From Martinezella lusitana (GTDB lineage Bacteria > Pseudomonadota > Alphaproteobacteria > Rhizobiales > Rhizobiaceae), in assembly GCF_014207095.1 (NCBI RefSeq), contig NZ_JACHBG010000002.1:310001-374000 (forward strand): 64,000 bases of DNA, given 5' to 3'. The position numbers and the translations under genes were made by a program. Below, piece by piece: positions 43,698 through 52,006 of this stretch. Positions within the stretch are counted from its first letter, which is position 1, and every line of letters begins with the position of its first letter. The notes below the pieces were generated by a model. It did not search any database. It was not told the DNA's origin and was given only the letters and a program-made list of their open reading frames with translations.

Positions 43698-45287
43698 TTA
43701 CTTCAGCGATGATGCGAGCAGGAAGCCGGAGCCTCCGCCGAGACCTGGACCGGGATGTGCCGAAGCGCCGATGTGGTACAGGCTTGATATGTGGGTGCGG
43801 TGGTTAACAGATGACTTGAATGGACGCCAGATGAAAAACTGGTCGAGGCCGCAATAGCCGCCATAGGGGTCGCCGCCGACCAGGTTCATGTTCATCGCTT
43901 CGAGATCACCCGGAGAATAGGCGCGACGTGCGAGCTTTATGTTAGAGAAGTTCTCGATATGGCCTGATAGCAGCGCTTCGATGCGGTCGGCATAACGTTC
44001 CCGCACCTCTTCCGTCCAGCGGCCATCGTCCGGGGTTGCGATTTCGCCGGCGGCATCGCCCTTGATATGGCGCGGCGCTTCGGGGAGCTGCAGCCAGAGG
44101 ATCGATTTTCCTTCCGGGGCGCGACTGGGGTCGAGCGCCACGGGCTGCCCGACGCAAATCGTGGGTTCGGCGGGCAGGAGCCCGCGCTCGCATTCGTTGG
44201 CGGCGCGCGAGACGCCATCGAGGCCGGGGGTCAGGTGCAGCAGCGCGACCTTGCCGAGCTCGACATCGGCCTTCCAGCGCGGCGGCTCCGAAAGTGCATA
44301 GTGGATCTGCATGTCGCCCTTGCCGTAACGGTAATTGGCAACGCCGGATTTGACCTCCGCCGGCATCGGGTCAGGCCAGTCTCCCATCAGCCTGTCATAC
44401 AGCTGGTTGGGTGTGACCGAGCAGATCACTCCAGCCTTGGCCTGCAAGGTCTCGCCATTCGCAAGGCGCACGCCATCGGCGCGGCGATTGGGGCCTGGGA
44501 TGATGGCTGCAACATCGGCATTGAGGCGGATTTCTCCGCCGTGATCGGTAATCAGCCGTTGGAAGGCGGTCAGCAGCTGTACGGCGCCGCCCTTGACGAT
44601 CGGTGCGCCGCCGAGCTCCAGCGCAAAGCCGATCACTTTCAGCATTTCGGCGGAATAGGCGCTTTCCGGTCCGAGCCCGCAATGAAGCACCCAGGGCGCC
44701 CAAAGGGCGTGAATATCCTCGGACCTGTAATTGGCTTCGAGATAGCCGCGCGCCGGCGTCAAGGCATCGCCAAACCAGGCGGCAAGCTTGCGCATGCCAC
44801 GGTTCCAGCTCTGCTTGCCAACTGTCATCAGGGTCGATCCCGACCACAGCGCGCCGCCGAGCAGGGAAAACAGGAAAGGAGCGTCGGCGGCAAGCGATTC
44901 CATCTCGCGAGAGAAGGTCTGTCCGTCGCCGAGAGCCAATTCGTCGAAGGTGGCGATGTTTCGCCGCCTGTCCTTTGAAAAGATCACGTGCGAACCGTCG
45001 GGCCGCAGCACGCCTGTCGGAAGATCGGCATGGGCAAATTCCAGGCCCCGCGCCTCAAGATCCTTGCCGATGGCGCCATAGGCCGGCGAGGTCAGGAACA
45101 GCACCATGGTCGTCGCCATGACGTCGTGGATGAAGCCGGGCTCGGTGATCTCCTCGGTGCGCAGGCAACCGCCAATGCGGTCGTTGCGCTCGAGGACGAG
45201 CACCTTGTGGCCCTTCTTGCCAAGCATCGCCGCAGCGACAAGCGCATTAATGCCGCTGCCGACGATGATGTAATCATGATCGCCCAT
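43698..45287 (-). CDS. FAD-dependent oxidoreductase, phytoene desaturase-like (copy A)
   Basis: A 529-residue flavoprotein. The N-terminal FAD motif is YIIVGSGINALVAAAML followed by LERNDRIGGCLRTEE. The C-terminal FAD segment is HIGASAHPGPGLGGGSGF. The fold is that of the CrtI/amine oxidase superfamily, but no carotenoid genes are present, so an unsaturated or amine-type substrate of the aromatic pathway is likelier. It is paralogous to the protein at 46544: the ends align (NLVGGDPYGG / NLVGGDNLSG). It lies between the cyclase-family gene and a MarR gene in a three-gene unit. Confidence 0.85.
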   Translation of the reverse strand: MGDHDYIIVGSGINALVAAAMLGKKGHKVLVLERNDRIGGCLRTEEITEPGFIHDVMATTMVLFLTSPAYGAIGKDLEARGLEFAHADLPTGVLRPDGSHVIFSKDRRRNIATFDELALGDGQTFSREMESLAADAPFLFSLLGGALWSGSTLMTVGKQSWNRGMRKLAAWFGDALTPARGYLEANYRSEDIHALWAPWVLHCGLGPESAYSAEMLKVIGFALELGGAPIVKGGAVQLLTAFQRLITDHGGEIRLNADVAAIIPGPNRRADGVRLANGETLQAKAGVICSVTPNQLYDRLMGDWPDPMPAEVKSGVANYRYGKGDMQIHYALSEPPRWKADVELGKVALLHLTPGLDGVSRAANECERGLLPAEPTICVGQPVALDPSRAPEGKSILWLQLPEAPRHIKGDAAGEIATPDDGRWTEEVRERYADRIEALLSGHIENFSNIKLARRAYSPGDLEAMNMNLVGGDPYGGYCGLDQFFIWRPFKSSVNHRTHISSLYHIGASAHPGPGLGGGSGFLLASSLK

Positions 45288-45365
45288 TGCCGTTGCCCCT
45301 CATAGGCAAGATAGTTGGAAAGGGCGGAGCCTAAATTGCCCCCAGACCCCAACCTTTCCAGCCTA

Positions 45366-46148
45366 TCATGCAATCAACGCCAGTGCACGAACCGGCGAGC
45401 CGGTTCCCTTGACGAACTTCAGTGGAGCGGCGATCAGGACGGCACCCTTGGCCGGAAGCTGATCGAGATTGGAGAGGCTGGCGAGGCCATAGCGGTTGGC
45501 CTTGTGCATGAGGTTGTGTGCCGGGAAGGGCGGGTTCATGCCGCCGGCCGAACCGGCGTCGGTGCCGATCGTTTCCTGGCCCCAGCCGATGATGCCCTTG
45601 GTCAGCAGATATTCGATCGCCTCGGCGGTCGGACCCGGGGAGTGCGGGCCATTTTCGTCGGCATTCAGGAAGGTCTCGGTGGAGCCGTTGCGCTTGTACC
45701 AGTCGGTACGCAGCAGCACCCAGCTGCCGGCTTCGATCGCGCCGTTCTGTGCTTCCCATTCCTTGATGCTGTCTACCGTCAGCAGGTAGTCGGGATTGGC
45801 TGCGGCTTCCTTCGAACGGTCGATGACGTTGACGGGAGCGACGAAATTCTGCGGCGGGATGGTATCCGTGGTGTTGTTCGGATTGTCCTTGCCGGTGATC
45901 CAATGGCAGGGTGCATCGAAATGCGTGCCGGTATGCTCGCCCAGTTCCAGCCAGTTCCAGGCCCAGAAAGGACCGTCCTGGTTGTATTCGGAGATCGTGT
46001 GGACCTTGACGTTCGGCGTGTTCTTGCCGAACTGCGGCGGCAGGTAAAGCACCGGAGTATCCGGGCCGAGCGGCGCGGTGAGGTCGACGACTTTGACGGA
46101 GCCTGAAATCAGGGCGGTGGCCAGGCTGGCGAGTGTATTGGCAGTCAT
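45366..46148 (-). CDS. Cyclase-family metal-dependent hydrolase, isatin hydrolase-like
   Basis: A 260-residue metalloenzyme of the cyclase/kynurenine formamidase superfamily. The family motif HxGTHxDxPxH is present as HTGTHFDAPCH, continuing HWITGKDNPNN. It is longer than KynB (about 210 residues) and matches the size of isatin hydrolases, which open the isatin ring to isatinate. Activity on kynurenine formamide or a lactone cannot be ruled out. The start at ATG 46148 follows AAAGGGAACG; a longer frame to 46265 has no ribosome site. It is the first gene of the unit with a phytoene-desaturase-like gene and a MarR gene. Confidence 0.8.
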   Translation of the reverse strand: MTANTLASLATALISGSVKVVDLTAPLGPDTPVLYLPPQFGKNTPNVKVHTISEYNQDGPFWAWNWLELGEHTGTHFDAPCHWITGKDNPNNTTDTIPPQNFVAPVNVIDRSKEAAANPDYLLTVDSIKEWEAQNGAIEAGSWVLLRTDWYKRNGSTETFLNADENGPHSPGPTAEAIEYLLTKGIIGWGQETIGTDAGSAGGMNPPFPAHNLMHKANRYGLASLSNLDQLPAKGAVLIAAPLKFVKGTGSPVRALALIA

Positions 46149-46304
46149 GATAGCGTTCCCTTTGTTGTCGCAGGATCCCGTACGGAGAACCGCTTCGCGG
46201 GTCTTCAAACGGGATCTAGCGTGAAGCCATTTTCGCCAGACGCGGGGTGCCTTTCCTCTCAGCACCAGGCCCGCGCGGCGGCGGAATGAGGGAAGCCTAT
46301 GTCA

Positions 46305-46319
46305 CAATATATGATATTG
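46305..46319. promoter_or_regulatory. Palindrome CAATAT-ATG-ATATTG
   Basis: A perfect inverted repeat with six-base arms around ATG, the same layout as the palindrome at 37944-37958. It lies about 157 bases upstream of the cyclase-family start and 225 bases upstream of the flavoprotein start. Confidence 0.45.
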
Positions 46320-46476
46320 CAAGCATTCCGGCATGGCGGAGACGTCCAATTTTGACACGTTTGCGAGTGTCGCTGCCGGCTCATTAAGGTGCTGAAAATA
46401 AAAGGATATCACAACTAGCACTTTGCTGTATGCTCGCATTAGTTGCTGATGATTGTGAAATTCCCGCGAATAAATA

Positions 46477-46496
46477 CTTGAAGCTTAAAGCTCAAG
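46477..46496. promoter_or_regulatory. Candidate operator, CTTGA-type palindrome
   Basis: CTTGAAGCTTAAAGCTCAAG is a nearly perfect 20-base palindrome 47 bases upstream of the flavoprotein ATG. Its core GAAGCTTAAAG resembles the sites at 30515, 37719 and 52007. Confidence 0.5.
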
Positions 46497-46543
46497 ATGT
46501 ATGCATGTGACAATAATAATCACCGACGAATGAGGGGCAGACG

Positions 46544-48112
46544 ATGAGCTATGATGCGATCATAGTGGGGGCGGGCCACAATGGCCTGGCGGCGGCGGTG
46601 CATCTGGCGGCGAAAGGCTGGAAAGTCGCCGTCATCGAAGGCAATGCCGAACCGGGTGGCGCTGTCAAAACCCGAGAGGTGACGCTGCCGGGTTTCCGGC
46701 ACGATCTCTGCGCGATGAACCTCTCCATGTTTGCCGGCTCAGGCTTCTTTGCGCAATACAAGAATGAGTTGTCGGCCGAAGGCTTGGACTTCGTACCTGC
46801 TGCCGATTGTTTTGCCAGCGTCTTTCGCGATGGCACCTATCTTGGCGTCAGCACCGATCTGGAAAAGACAACGGGTGCCATTGCCGACATTTCGCCTCAG
46901 GACGCCGCCGCATGGCGCCACATGCTCTCCGAGTTCGGCGCGGACGCTCCGCATATCTTCGGTCTCCTCGGATCGCCGATGCCATCCATGGCGGCCGCCA
47001 AGGTGGTCTGGAAGGCCTGGCGGCAGAAAGGCACCGGCTGGGTCTACGACACGGCGCGCATGCTGTTTGCATCGCCGCGCGATTTTCTCGATGCGCGTTT
47101 CCAGAACGCCAAGCTGAAGACGATGATGGCGGCCTGGGGATTGCATCTCGATTTTGCGCCCGATGTCGCCGGCGGCGCGCTATTTCCCTATCTCGAATCC
47201 ATGGCCAATCAGGCGTTCGGCATGGTGATCGGCAAGGGCGGGGCCGATACGATCATCAAGGCCATGGCTGCGGTGTTGAAGAGCAAGGGTGGCGAGCTGA
47301 TGCTCGGCACGCGCGTCGACAAGATCGTCACGGCGGGCGGCAAGGCGACGGGCGTCGTTCTAGCCGATGGGCGTCGCTACGAGGCAAAACGCGCCGTTAT
47401 CGCCAATGTCCATCCCCAGGTCCTGTTCGGCAAGCTTTTGGACCGTGATCAGTCGCGGCAGGAGTTCGATAGGAAGGTTTCCCACTTCCGCGCCGGCCCC
47501 GGCACGATGATGATCCATCTGGCGTTGTCGGGTCTTCCGGATTGGACGGCGGGCAAGGCGCTGCAGAACTTCGCCTATGTTCATATCGCGCCTGATCTTG
47601 AGATGATGTCCCGCGTCTATGCCGAGGCGATGGGCGGGCTGTTGCCTGCCGAGCCGGCCTTGGTGGTCGGGCAGCCCACGGCGATCGATTCCTCGCGCGC
47701 GCCTGCCGGACAGCACACGCTCTGGATACAGGTGCGTGTGTTGCCGGCAGAGTTCAGCGGCGATGCAGCCGGTCAAATCAGCGGCGCAAGCTGGGATGAG
47801 ATCAAGGATGCCTATGCCGAGCGTGTCCTCGACATTGCCGAGCGCTATGCGCCCGGCCTGCGTGGCAAGATACTGGGACGGTCGGTGTTCTCTCCGGTCG
47901 ATCTCGAACGCGAAAACCCGAATCTCGTCGGCGGCGACAATCTCTCCGGCAGCCATCATCTCGACCAGAACTTCCTGTTCCGTCCCGTTGCAGGCTATTC
48001 GCGCTACAAGACGCCAGTGGGATCTCTGTTCATGTGCGGGGCTTCGACATGGCCCGGCGCGGGGACGGGAGCCGGCTCCGGCTTCATGTTGGGGAAAATG
48101 CTGGCCAAGTAG
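46544..48112 (+). CDS. FAD-dependent oxidoreductase, phytoene desaturase-like (copy B)
   Basis: A 522-residue flavoprotein with FAD motif AIIVGAGHNGLAAAVHLA, VIEGNAEPGGAVKTRE and the C-terminal MCGASTWPGAGTGAGSGF. It is a diverged paralogue of the protein at 43698 and may form a complex or act on a related substrate. It is divergent from the cyclase-family operon and followed 97 bases later by a MarR gene, so the arrangement flavoprotein + MarR occurs twice in mirror image. ATG 46544 follows GAGGGG. Confidence 0.85.
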   Translation: MSYDAIIVGAGHNGLAAAVHLAAKGWKVAVIEGNAEPGGAVKTREVTLPGFRHDLCAMNLSMFAGSGFFAQYKNELSAEGLDFVPAADCFASVFRDGTYLGVSTDLEKTTGAIADISPQDAAAWRHMLSEFGADAPHIFGLLGSPMPSMAAAKVVWKAWRQKGTGWVYDTARMLFASPRDFLDARFQNAKLKTMMAAWGLHLDFAPDVAGGALFPYLESMANQAFGMVIGKGGADTIIKAMAAVLKSKGGELMLGTRVDKIVTAGGKATGVVLADGRRYEAKRAVIANVHPQVLFGKLLDRDQSRQEFDRKVSHFRAGPGTMMIHLALSGLPDWTAGKALQNFAYVHIAPDLEMMSRVYAEAMGGLLPAEPALVVGQPTAIDSSRAPAGQHTLWIQVRVLPAEFSGDAAGQISGASWDEIKDAYAERVLDIAERYAPGLRGKILGRSVFSPVDLERENPNLVGGDNLSGSHHLDQNFLFRPVAGYSRYKTPVGSLFMCGASTWPGAGTGAGSGFMLGKMLAK

Positions 48113-48209
48113 GCCCAATCCGACTTGACGGCCAAACCTTTGACATTTCAAATATCGTTCCCTAGATCGCTTATCTGAGTGATGCGGAACGATAGACCGA
48201 GGCGACGTC

Positions 48210-48725
48210 ATGACAGAGTCCGAGAGTGCAACCGTTGACCTGGAGATCATCGTTCAGGGCGCACAGGAAGGCAAAAAGCTGGAGCTGCGGCTCTGGTTGC
48301 GGATGCTGTCAACCACGAAGCTGGTCTCGCAGGAAATCCGCCGCCGGCTACGCAACGAATTCGGGGCGACCCTGCCGCAGTTCGACCTGATGGCGCAGCT
48401 CTATCGCGAGCGCGACGGCCTGCGCCTTGGAGAGCTTTCCAAGCGAACCATGGTCACCAACGGCAATGTCACGGGGCTGGTCGAACGGCTGGAGACGGAC
48501 GGGCTGGTGCTGCGCGTGACGCCCGATGGCGATCGCCGCGTGACGGTTGCCAAGCTTACGGAAAAGGGCATGGTGCTATTCGGTGCCATGGCGACGGCTC
48601 ACGAGGGCTGGCTGCGCGACATGATGGCGGATGTCGATCCTGCGATCGTTACCGAGCTGTGGCAGGATATCGGTGCGGTGAAGTCGTCGGTCAGCAACCA
48701 CCTGTCTGGCAGCGATTTCGACTGA
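48210..48725 (+). CDS. MarR-family transcriptional regulator
   Basis: A 171-residue MarR protein: LRNEFGATLPQFDLMAQLYR, LGELSKRTMVTNGNVTGLVERLETDGLV as the recognition region, and wing VTPDGDRRVTVAKLTEKG. It is downstream of the flavoprotein gene at 46544 on the same strand. Together with the MarR gene at 43167 it is a candidate reader of the palindromes in this cluster. MarR proteins of this length often sense phenolic or aromatic-CoA ligands; the ligand is not readable here. Confidence 0.87.
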   Translation: MTESESATVDLEIIVQGAQEGKKLELRLWLRMLSTTKLVSQEIRRRLRNEFGATLPQFDLMAQLYRERDGLRLGELSKRTMVTNGNVTGLVERLETDGLVLRVTPDGDRRVTVAKLTEKGMVLFGAMATAHEGWLRDMMADVDPAIVTELWQDIGAVKSSVSNHLSGSDFD

Positions 48726-48726
48726 C

Positions 48727-48830
48727 TAGAGTCTTTCCGCTTTTCTTCGAAACGCGAAAAGGCTCTATCTCTTTATTTTTCCGCGATTCTGGACGGAAAA
48801 CCGCTTCGCACTTTTCAGCGAGTTGCTCTG
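48727..48830. repeat. Palindromic intergenic element, family B copy 3
   Basis: Starts with AGAGTCTTTCCGC and has the blocks TCGAAACGCGAAAAGGCTC, TATCTCTTTATTTTTCCGCG, TGGACGGAAAACCGC and GAGTTGCTCT in the family order and orientation. It follows the MarR stop codon almost directly. Confidence 0.82.
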
Positions 48831-48838
48831 GGGTTTCA

Positions 48839-48935
48839 GCGGCCCAGCGTTTCTCTGAAACGCCAGGCCGCTCCCCTCTGTTATCTCCGATAATTCCGCG
48901 CCAAACCGCTATGCACTTTTCCTGGGGATGCCTTA
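48839..48935. repeat. Diverged family B element, tandem to copy 3
   Basis: Terminal inverted repeat GCGGCC...GGCCGC, then ATTCCGCGCCAAACCGC and GCACTTTTCCTGGGGATGCC. Similar in layout to the neighbouring copy but with more substitutions. The stop codon of the permease gene (48933-48935) is at its edge. Confidence 0.6.
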
Positions 48936-49607
48936 GCGGGCGCGCTCGCTCTTGAACTTCTTTTCGAGGACGCTCACCAGACGGACCATCGGCCAGAGCA
49001 GGATAACGTAGACCACCGCTGCCATGATGAGCGGCGAGGGATTGGCGTAGAACCCTTGCGCGTTCTGCCCTTCCTTCAAGAGTTCCGGCAGTGCAACCGT
49101 CGAGGCGAGCGAGGTATCCTTGAACATGGAGACGCAGTTGCTCGTGGTCGGCGGAATGACGATGCGGACAGCTTGCGGCAGTACGACCTTGTAGAGCGTG
49201 ATCAGGAAGGGGATGCCGAGAGCGGCGGCAGCTTCGAACTGGCCGCGCGGCACGCTTTCGATACCCGAGCGGAAGACCTCGGCCGAATAGGCCGCAAGCA
49301 CGATGGAAAAGCCAATGATTGCGGACCACCAGGCCGAGAAGCTGATGCCGACGAAGGGTAGCGCATAATAGATCAGGATCAGCACGACCAGCATCGGCAT
49401 GGCGCGCATGATGTCGATATAGGCGATCATCAGCAGCTGGATCGGCTTCGGCGCATAAAGGCGGATCAGGCTGACGATGAGGCCGCCAGTGACGCCGATC
49501 AGGATGCTGACGACGCCGAGTGCGATGGTCATCCAGAGCCCGCGCAGCAACTGCGGGAAGGCCGAAATCATGACGTCGGAATTGAAGAAGGTATCGACGA
49601 AAGACAT
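48933..49607 (-). CDS. Polar amino acid ABC transporter permease (HisM/GlnP-like)
   Basis: A 224-residue inner-membrane permease with about five helices. The family EAA loop is EAAAALGIPFLITLYKVVLPQAVRI, followed by PPTTSNCVSMFKDTSLAS, typical of polar amino acid transporters. The start at ATG 49607 follows GGGAG; an extension to 49715 would be encoded by the adjacent repeat. Its binding protein is the next gene upstream. Only one permease and no ATPase gene are present, so the unit needs an ATPase encoded elsewhere. Confidence 0.88.
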   Translation of the reverse strand: MSFVDTFFNSDVMISAFPQLLRGLWMTIALGVVSILIGVTGGLIVSLIRLYAPKPIQLLMIAYIDIMRAMPMLVVLILIYYALPFVGISFSAWWSAIIGFSIVLAAYSAEVFRSGIESVPRGQFEAAAALGIPFLITLYKVVLPQAVRIVIPPTTSNCVSMFKDTSLASTVALPELLKEGQNAQGFYANPSPLIMAAVVYVILLWPMVRLVSVLEKKFKSERAR

Positions 49608-49645
49608 TGGCACTCCCGTGTGCAAGACGAAGACAAGATTTCTTG

Positions 49646-49746
49646 GAGCATTTCTGCATTCAACGGAGTCGCAGAAATGCTCTATCTCTTTGTTTTTACG
49701 CAATTCCTGGCGCAAAATCGCTTCGCACTTTTGCTGGAATTGCTCT
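49646..49746. repeat. Palindromic intergenic element, family B copy 4
   Basis: GAGCATTTCTGC and GCAGAAATGCTC form the terminal inverted repeat, followed by TATCTCTTTGTTTTTACGC, GCAATTCCTGGCGCAAAA, TCGCTTCGCACTTTTG and CTGGAATTGCTCT. It separates the permease gene from the binding-protein gene. Confidence 0.84.
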
Positions 49747-49751
49747 TGTAT

Positions 49752-49778
49752 CTACGCCGGTCGTCACGACCGGCGTAG
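49752..49778 (-). terminator. Strong hairpin after the amino-acid binding-protein gene
   Basis: CTACGCCGGTCG (49752-49763) pairs with CGACCGGCGTAG (49767-49778) across a three-base loop, 24 bases after the stop codon on the minus strand. There is no T-run. It may stabilise the binding-protein message and reduce read-through to the permease. Confidence 0.55.
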
Positions 49779-49802
49779 CCTATTTCGGTGATGATCTTTT
49801 GA

Positions 49803-50600
49803 TCACGCCTTAGGGATAGGCAATTCGGTGACGGTGGAGGAGCCAGCCGGTGCCTTGCCGCCGAACCACTTCTCGTGGATCTTGTCCAGCGAGCCATCTT
49901 TCTTCATCGCGGTAATGGCATCGTTGATCTTGGCGAGGAGCGGCGAATCCTTGGTCATCATCAAACCGTACTGTTCGCCGGTCTTGATGCGATCCTTGAT
50001 GGCGAAGCCCTTGGTCTTGACGAAGAGGTACTGCATGCCCGGGATGTCGCTGACGACGGCGTCGATGCGGCCGGCACCGAGATCGAGGAACATGTCCTGC
50101 TGCGAGTTGTAGCCCTTGATGTCGGCAAAGCCTTGGGCGGCCTTGTTGTCGTTGACCCATTTCTCGCCGGTCGAGCCGGAGAGTACGCCGACGACCGCGC
50201 CCTTGAGATCGGCGAGCGCCTTGATCGAGCTGCCTTCCTTGGTGGCGACGCCCATGTCGGAATCGTAGTAAGGCTGTGTGAAGGACTGCGACTTCAAGCG
50301 CTCCTGCGTGATGGTGATCGACGAAATCGCCACATCGATGCGCTTGGAACTGGTTGCCGCAAACAGGGCCTGGAAGCCGTAGTCGGCAATGTTGGTCGAC
50401 ATGCCGGCGCGCTTTGCGGCTTCGTTGACGACATCTACTTCGAAGCCTTCGAAGCCGCCATTGGCGGTCTTGTATTCGAAGGGCGGGTTATTCGGATAGG
50501 AACCGACGTTCAGGACATCGGCCGCGTAGGCGAAGTGGCTTCCACCGGCCAGGCCGACGGCGGTCGCAAGGACCAGTAGACTGCGACGAGTTATATGCAT
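49803..50600 (-). CDS. Amino acid ABC transporter substrate-binding protein (family 3)
   Basis: A 265-residue periplasmic protein with a signal peptide (MHITRRSLLVLATAVGLAGG, cut near FAYA/ADV at about 27). The family 3 fold is recognisable from PPFEYKTANGGFEGFEVDVVNEAAKRAG, DVAISSITITQERLKSQSFTQPYY and DKIHEKWFGGKA. The conserved Arg and Asp positions for binding an amino group and carboxyl (ITITQERL; AVVSDIPGM) fit a polar amino acid, but the exact ligand is unknown. ATG 50600 follows GGGAG. It lies 81 bases downstream of the aminotransferase gene. Confidence 0.88.
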   Translation of the reverse strand: MHITRRSLLVLATAVGLAGGSHFAYAADVLNVGSYPNNPPFEYKTANGGFEGFEVDVVNEAAKRAGMSTNIADYGFQALFAATSSKRIDVAISSITITQERLKSQSFTQPYYDSDMGVATKEGSSIKALADLKGAVVGVLSGSTGEKWVNDNKAAQGFADIKGYNSQQDMFLDLGAGRIDAVVSDIPGMQYLFVKTKGFAIKDRIKTGEQYGLMMTKDSPLLAKINDAITAMKKDGSLDKIHEKWFGGKAPAGSSTVTELPIPKA

Positions 50601-50681
50601 TTTCTTGGTCTCCCTCTGATTATAGCTGCGGGCTTTCCTCTCACCCGCGGTAGTCCCCGTCCGCCCAAGCGGGCGGTCGTC

Positions 50682-51890
50682 TCATGTCATCGCATCGACC
50701 ATACGGTCGAGGGCGAGGCGCATCTGTTCGGTTTCGCGGAAGGTGCACATGCGCAGGAAGGCACGGGACGACTCTCCAAAATGGTATCCGGGCGCCAGAC
50801 CGACGCGGGCCGTCTCAAGAATGCGCTCGCACAAGGCGGTCGCATCGGGTTCCCCCTGCAGCGCGAAGAAGGCATACATGCCGCCGCGCGGCTTTTCCGG
50901 CAGGATCATGCCCGGTATTTTCGGCAGCTTCTCATAGGCCAGATCGAGGCCGGCCTTGATCCGTCCGCGGATTTCCGAAACCAGCGGCTCGCCTTGACGT
51001 AAAGCGGCGGCGGCTCCTGCCTGAACCATGGCCGAAGTGCCGCTGTTGATATACTGCGTCATCGCGCCGAGCTGATCGGCGACGGCCGATGGGTGCGTCA
51101 GCCAGCCGACGCGCCAACCCGTCATCGCCCAGGCCTTCGAGAAGCTGTTGATCGCGATCACGCGATCGCCATCCTCGGCCACCTGCACGATCGAGGGCGC
51201 GATTTCGCCATCGAAGTAGAGGCGGGCATAGACCTCGTCGGAGATGATCCAGATGCCGGTGCGGCGGCTGAAATCGAGCAGCGCCTGCATCTCCTCGCGA
51301 GACGCCGTCCAGCCCGTGGGGTTGGAGGGGGTCGAGAGGAAGATGGCACGCGTGCGCGCATCGCAGCGTGCAAAGAGCTTGTCGAGATCGAGGCGCCAGT
51401 CGGTATCGAAGTCGAGAGAGACAGGACGCGGCTCGCCGCCGATCAGGTGGATGGCGTTGTGGATGTTCGGCCATTGCGGCGCGACGTAGACGACATTGGT
51501 GCCGACATCGACGAGCAATTCGAGCGCCATGTAGAGCGCCTGCATGCCGCCGGGGGCGACCGTGGTGCGCTCGATCGGGATGGGGCGGCCGTGCCAATGC
51601 GTCTGATAATCCGAAAGAGCCTCGTTCAACGTCGCCAGGCCGCGCATGTTCGGGACATAGAAGGTTGCGCCGTCATCGAGCGTTTTCTTCGCGGCGTCGC
51701 GGATGAATTCCGGGGTCACCACATCACCTTCGCCGAACCAGAGCGGAATGACACCGCCGAGTTCGCGGGCACGCTTGGCGAGCACGGCAATGTTGTCGGT
51801 GCGCATGTCACGAATCTGGGCGCGAATGCCTTCGAGGGCATCGCGGCCCGTGATCGCGTTCGGCAGGTTATGCTGCGGCAGAAGAGACAA
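50682..51890 (-). CDS. Class I/II pyridoxal-phosphate aminotransferase
   Basis: A 402-residue fold-type I aminotransferase. The PLP Lys lies in INSFSKAWAMTGWRVGW, the Asp and Tyr of the cofactor site in IISDEVYARLYFDG, and the Asn in LSTPSNPTGW. It is of the aspartate/aromatic aminotransferase branch. It opens with a TTG at 51890 that has AGGGGAAA in good position; an internal ATG at 51806 would remove the conserved N-terminal arm. Its neighbours (amino acid importer, aldolase, class V PLP enzyme) suggest use of an external amino acid as a nitrogen source. Possible product acids include indolepyruvate if the substrate is Trp. Confidence 0.87.
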   Translation of the reverse strand: MSLLPQHNLPNAITGRDALEGIRAQIRDMRTDNIAVLAKRARELGGVIPLWFGEGDVVTPEFIRDAAKKTLDDGATFYVPNMRGLATLNEALSDYQTHWHGRPIPIERTTVAPGGMQALYMALELLVDVGTNVVYVAPQWPNIHNAIHLIGGEPRPVSLDFDTDWRLDLDKLFARCDARTRAIFLSTPSNPTGWTASREEMQALLDFSRRTGIWIISDEVYARLYFDGEIAPSIVQVAEDGDRVIAINSFSKAWAMTGWRVGWLTHPSAVADQLGAMTQYINSGTSAMVQAGAAAALRQGEPLVSEIRGRIKAGLDLAYEKLPKIPGMILPEKPRGGMYAFFALQGEPDATALCERILETARVGLAPGYHFGESSRAFLRMCTFRETEQMRLALDRMVDAMT

Positions 51891-52006
51891 GAAATTTCCC
51901 CTGGGAATCCGATGTTGAAGAAACGAAACGAGTGCTGAAATTCATGCCTGGATTGCCATTTGATTTCGAATGGTTATCCAAAAACCAATGCATTTCAAGG
52001 GTAAAG

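Larger units (their letters stand above)
46149..46543. other. Divergent regulatory region (395 bases)
   Basis: No gene is seen between the cyclase-family gene (minus) and the flavoprotein gene (plus). The region is AT-rich from about 46290 to 46520 and contains two palindromes listed separately (46305-46319 and 46477-46496). Confidence 0.55.

Noticed and set aside
43698..48112. Carotenoid biosynthesis from the two phytoene-desaturase-like genes
   Set aside because: No phytoene synthase, GGPP synthase or cyclase of carotenoids is present, and the context is aromatic catabolism.
49608..49715. N-terminal extension of the amino acid permease
   Set aside because: It also derives from a family B repeat and would place a charged segment before helix 1.
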